NCBI GenBank assembly: GCA_947569225.1
Contig: CANORX010000046.1
Coordinates: 1 to 7,419 of the forward strand
Length of the DNA: 7,419 nt
Source of the DNA: an uncultured Clostridia bacterium
GTDB taxonomy: Bacteria > Bacillota_I > Bacilli_A > RF39 > UBA660
Direction: 5' to 3'
A program made the translations under genes and the position numbers. The notes below the pieces were generated by a model. That model worked only from the letters and a program-made list of their open reading frames with translations. It did not search any database and had not been told where the DNA came from. Shown here one piece after another: positions 5,435-7,419 of this stretch (its first letter is position 1; each line of letters opens with the position of its first letter).

Positions 5435-5460
5435 AAAAAAAGCACCTTTTTTACAGTGCT
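5435..5460 (-). terminator. Terminator of the cdsA-rseP operon
   Basis: On the minus strand AGCACT (5460-5455) pairs with GGTGCT (5446-5441), closing an eight-base loop and followed by seven T residues. It begins at the rseP stop codon. Confidence 0.9.
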
Positions 5461-6521
5461 TAAAATAATTTAAATATATCATTTAGTGTTACATATAACA
5501 TTAATAAAATCAAAAGTAAAGCTCCAACATTATTTAAAATAACTTCTATTTTAGGATTTAACTTGCTACCTTTTATTTTTTCTAAACATAATAGTAAAAT
5601 CCTTCCCCCATCAAAAACAGGTACAGGTACTAAATTAATAATTGCAACATTTATACTTAAATATGCTATCAAATAAATTATATTTTCAAGGCCAGTTTCC
5701 TTAGCGCCATCTATTACAGTAAAAACTCCTATTGGCCCACTCAAATTATCTACACCAAGTTTTCCTGTAACCAATTTACCTAACACATTAAATACATTAG
5801 TAGTAGTCTTAAAAGTACCAACAAAACCATATTTCAAAGCAGGTAAAATACCTTTTTCTTTTTTCGTACTAGAAGTAAATCCAAAACTTGGCACTCTATC
5901 TCCATTATCATTTTCCTTATATTGAGGAGTTATAGAAATACTTTTCTCTTTACCATCTCTTTCTATTAAAAACGTAAAACTTTGTTCTTCCTTAACAAAA
6001 TGAGTTTCCAATATTATATCATCCCAACTTTTAACTACTTTATCATTAACTCTTAATATCTTATCTCCACTTTCTAAACCTGCGATACTAGCAGGAGTAT
6101 TACTAACTACCTCACCTATATAAGGATCTGTTAAAGGACTACCATAAATAAGACCATTTATAAATAAAAACAAAATAGCTAATACGAAATTAAATATTAT
6201 CCCCATAATTAATACAGCAAATCTTCCAAAAAAACCTTTATTTTCTAATACCTGATCATCTCTTAAATCTGGACTACTTTCTTTATCATACGCAATAGCA
6301 TTAAATCCCCCAAGCGGTAATAACCTTAAACTGTACAAAGTTTCATCATTTTTCCTCTTAAAACTAAAGAGTTTTGGTCCCATACCTATAGCAAACTCAC
6401 TCACATGTACACCTTGCTTCTTGGCTGCCAAAAAATGTCCAAACTCATGTATAAAAACTATTATACTAAATACTAAAACTAATATTATTAATGTTAAAAG
6501 AAAATTTAAAATTGTACCCAT
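5460..6521 (-). CDS. rseP: RIP zinc metalloprotease RseP (site-2 protease)
   Basis: Intramembrane zinc protease of family M50 (RseP/RasP/Eep type), cleaving anti-sigma factors and remnant signal peptides within the membrane. Numbering from the upstream ATG, zinc ligands lie in the first membrane segment (HEFGH at 26-30) and the third ligand in NLVPVPVFDGG (297-307, Asp305). RLLPLGGF (67-74) is the conserved loop after it. A PDZ domain spans about 135-200 (IGEVVSNTPASIAGLESGDKI). Further membrane segments lie at about 103-125, 281-300 and 330-347. At 353 residues it is within the normal range. Two adjacent ATGs occur. The second (6521) is preferred because AAGGAGG is only two bases from the first (6524) but five from the second. 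The ribosome binding site overlaps the cdsA stop codon, implying coupled translation. In many relatives dxr stands between cdsA and rseP; here nothing does. Confidence 0.95.
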   Translation of the reverse strand: MGTILNFLLTLIILVLVFSIIVFIHEFGHFLAAKKQGVHVSEFAIGMGPKLFSFKRKNDETLYSLRLLPLGGFNAIAYDKESSPDLRDDQVLENKGFFGRFAVLIMGIIFNFVLAILFLFINGLIYGSPLTDPYIGEVVSNTPASIAGLESGDKILRVNDKVVKSWDDIILETHFVKEEQSFTFLIERDGKEKSISITPQYKENDNGDRVPSFGFTSSTKKEKGILPALKYGFVGTFKTTTNVFNVLGKLVTGKLGVDNLSGPIGVFTVIDGAKETGLENIIYLIAYLSINVAIINLVPVPVFDGGRILLLCLEKIKGSKLNPKIEVILNNVGALLLILLMLYVTLNDIFKLF

Positions 6522-6531
6522 CATTTCCTCC

Positions 6532-7332
6532 TTATAAATATCTTAACACAAAACTAAAAGCCAATATTACAAAAATAATACTATCTAACCTATCTAATAT
6601 CCCACCATGTCCAGGCATTATATTACCAAAATCTTTTATATTATAATTTCTTTTAATCGCGCTAAAAACTAAATCACCTAATTGTCCTACTATACTAAGA
6701 ACTCCCACTAAAAATATTAGCATAAAAATATTATCACTATAATCAAATATTGTTATAAATAACATTGAACTAATAAATGTACTAAAAATTAGTCCTCCTA
6801 CAAAACCTTCCCAACTCTTTTTAGGACTAACTGATGGACACATTTTATGTCGTCCAACAAGCATGCCTACAACATAAGCAAATGTATCAGTAAAAATAGT
6901 TATAGACAGCAAGAAAAGAAAATAATCTAAGCTTGTTATTCTAACACTTATCAATTGATTAAAGCTAACTCCTAAGAAAAACACACTACCAAGCAAAAAT
7001 AAAGCATCATTAATATCATATTTCTTACTTTCATTATAAAAAATAATAGGTATTAATAATATAAAAATAACAAAAGCTATTCTCTCATAATCCATTATAT
7101 AGAGCGAATCAAAAACATTTAAATTCCCCATCATAATTATAATAAAAGACAATATACTAAAAACTTTCATCAAATATGGTATCTTCTTCTTTCTTTCTTT
7201 AAGATTCAAAATTTCAATAAAACCAATTAATCCTATAAGAGCAGCCCCTATATAATAAGGTAACCCTCCATAAAGAATTATTGGTACACATATTAATAAA
7301 GCTATAATTGCACTTATAATCCTTTGTTTCAT
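6532..7332 (-). CDS. cdsA: Phosphatidate cytidylyltransferase (CDP-diglyceride synthase)
   Basis: Makes CDP-diacylglycerol from phosphatidic acid and CTP, the branch point for phosphatidylglycerol and cardiolipin, at the cytoplasmic membrane. The 266-residue chain has about eight hydrophobic segments. The family signature is complete at residues 224-250 (SAIKRNYNIKDFGNI, then PGHGGILDRLD), preceded by SPKKSWEG at 169-176. Length is typical. AAAGGATGTG, seven bases ahead, supports the ATG at 7332. It is the first gene of a two-gene unit with rseP, separated by only about ten bases. In Bacillota cdsA usually follows uppS. A promoter directly upstream of cdsA suggests it can at least be transcribed independently of whatever lies beyond the right edge. 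Confidence 0.95.
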   Translation of the reverse strand: MKQRIISAIIALLICVPIILYGGLPYYIGAALIGLIGFIEILNLKERKKKIPYLMKVFSILSFIIIMMGNLNVFDSLYIMDYERIAFVIFILLIPIIFYNESKKYDINDALFLLGSVFFLGVSFNQLISVRITSLDYFLFLLSITIFTDTFAYVVGMLVGRHKMCPSVSPKKSWEGFVGGLIFSTFISSMLFITIFDYSDNIFMLIFLVGVLSIVGQLGDLVFSAIKRNYNIKDFGNIMPGHGGILDRLDSIIFVILAFSFVLRYL

Positions 7333-7363
7333 TTATATACACATCCTTTTCTATTATATTTAA

Positions 7364-7391
7364 ATTATAGCACATTAATACATAAAGTAAA
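7364..7391 (-). promoter_or_regulatory. Promoter of the cdsA-rseP operon
   Basis: On the minus strand TTTACT (7391-7386), a 16-base spacer and TATAAT (7369-7364), with an extended TGC directly before the -10. The start of transcription would be about 25 bases ahead of the cdsA start codon. Confidence 0.7.
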
Positions 7392-7402
7392 AATATTTTT
7401 AC
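7387..7402. repeat. Perfect 16-base palindrome over the cdsA -35
   Basis: GTAAAAATATTTTTAC is a perfect palindrome overlapping the -35 hexamer of the cdsA promoter. It could be an operator, but in DNA this AT-rich an A5-TA-T5 core may arise by chance. An ATAAAGTA direct repeat flanks it (7382-7389 and 7412-7419). No regulator is identified. Confidence 0.4.
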
Positions 7403-7419
7403 AAAAATACTATAAAGTA

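Noticed and set aside
1..7419. CRISPR array, insertion sequence ends or known defence system
   Set aside because: No regularly spaced repeats, transposase, or recognisable defence-gene set was seen in the window.

Overview
The window is AT-rich DNA of a low-GC Bacillota (Firmicutes-type) bacterium. The signs are strong AAGGAGG/AGGTGAT-type ribosome binding sites, sigma-A-like promoters, U-tailed hairpin terminators, a tRNA with encoded CCA, and a cdsA-rseP pair. The standard genetic code fits the intact genes. dxr, which often sits between cdsA and rseP in this phylum, is absent here. That hints at a lineage using mevalonate or getting isoprenoids another way, but the window cannot prove it. 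I cannot name a genus.

Left part (1-1999): the integrase end of a mobile element (prophage or integrative element) that probably continues beyond the left edge. It holds a small zinc-ribbon/membrane protein of a kind common in prophages, a hairpin, a long inverted repeat, and a complete tyrosine recombinase. A tandem TAGTACCTA repeat follows the recombinase stop codon. About 145 bases later comes an intact tRNA-Arg(CCU), the likely landmark for the insertion. The element lies on the 5' side of the tRNA, whereas most tRNA-targeting elements lie on the 3' side.

Middle part (2000-5459): after the tRNA comes a gene easily missed because one in-frame TAA splits it, an HNH-nuclease-like protein of about 118 codons. 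It ends in a strong, probably bidirectional terminator facing argS, which is on the minus strand with a probable TTG start. Upstream of argS are a two-gene operon of small unrecognised proteins with its own promoter and terminator, and a single unrecognised 122-residue protein. That last gene has two candidate promoters, one with a tandem pair of sequences resembling Spo0A boxes.

Right part (5460-7419): a minus-strand core operon, cdsA then rseP (CDP-diacylglycerol synthesis and site-2 intramembrane proteolysis), with overlapping translation signals, its own promoter and a terminator. The window therefore runs from accessory DNA on the left, through a poorly characterised stretch, into conserved chromosome.
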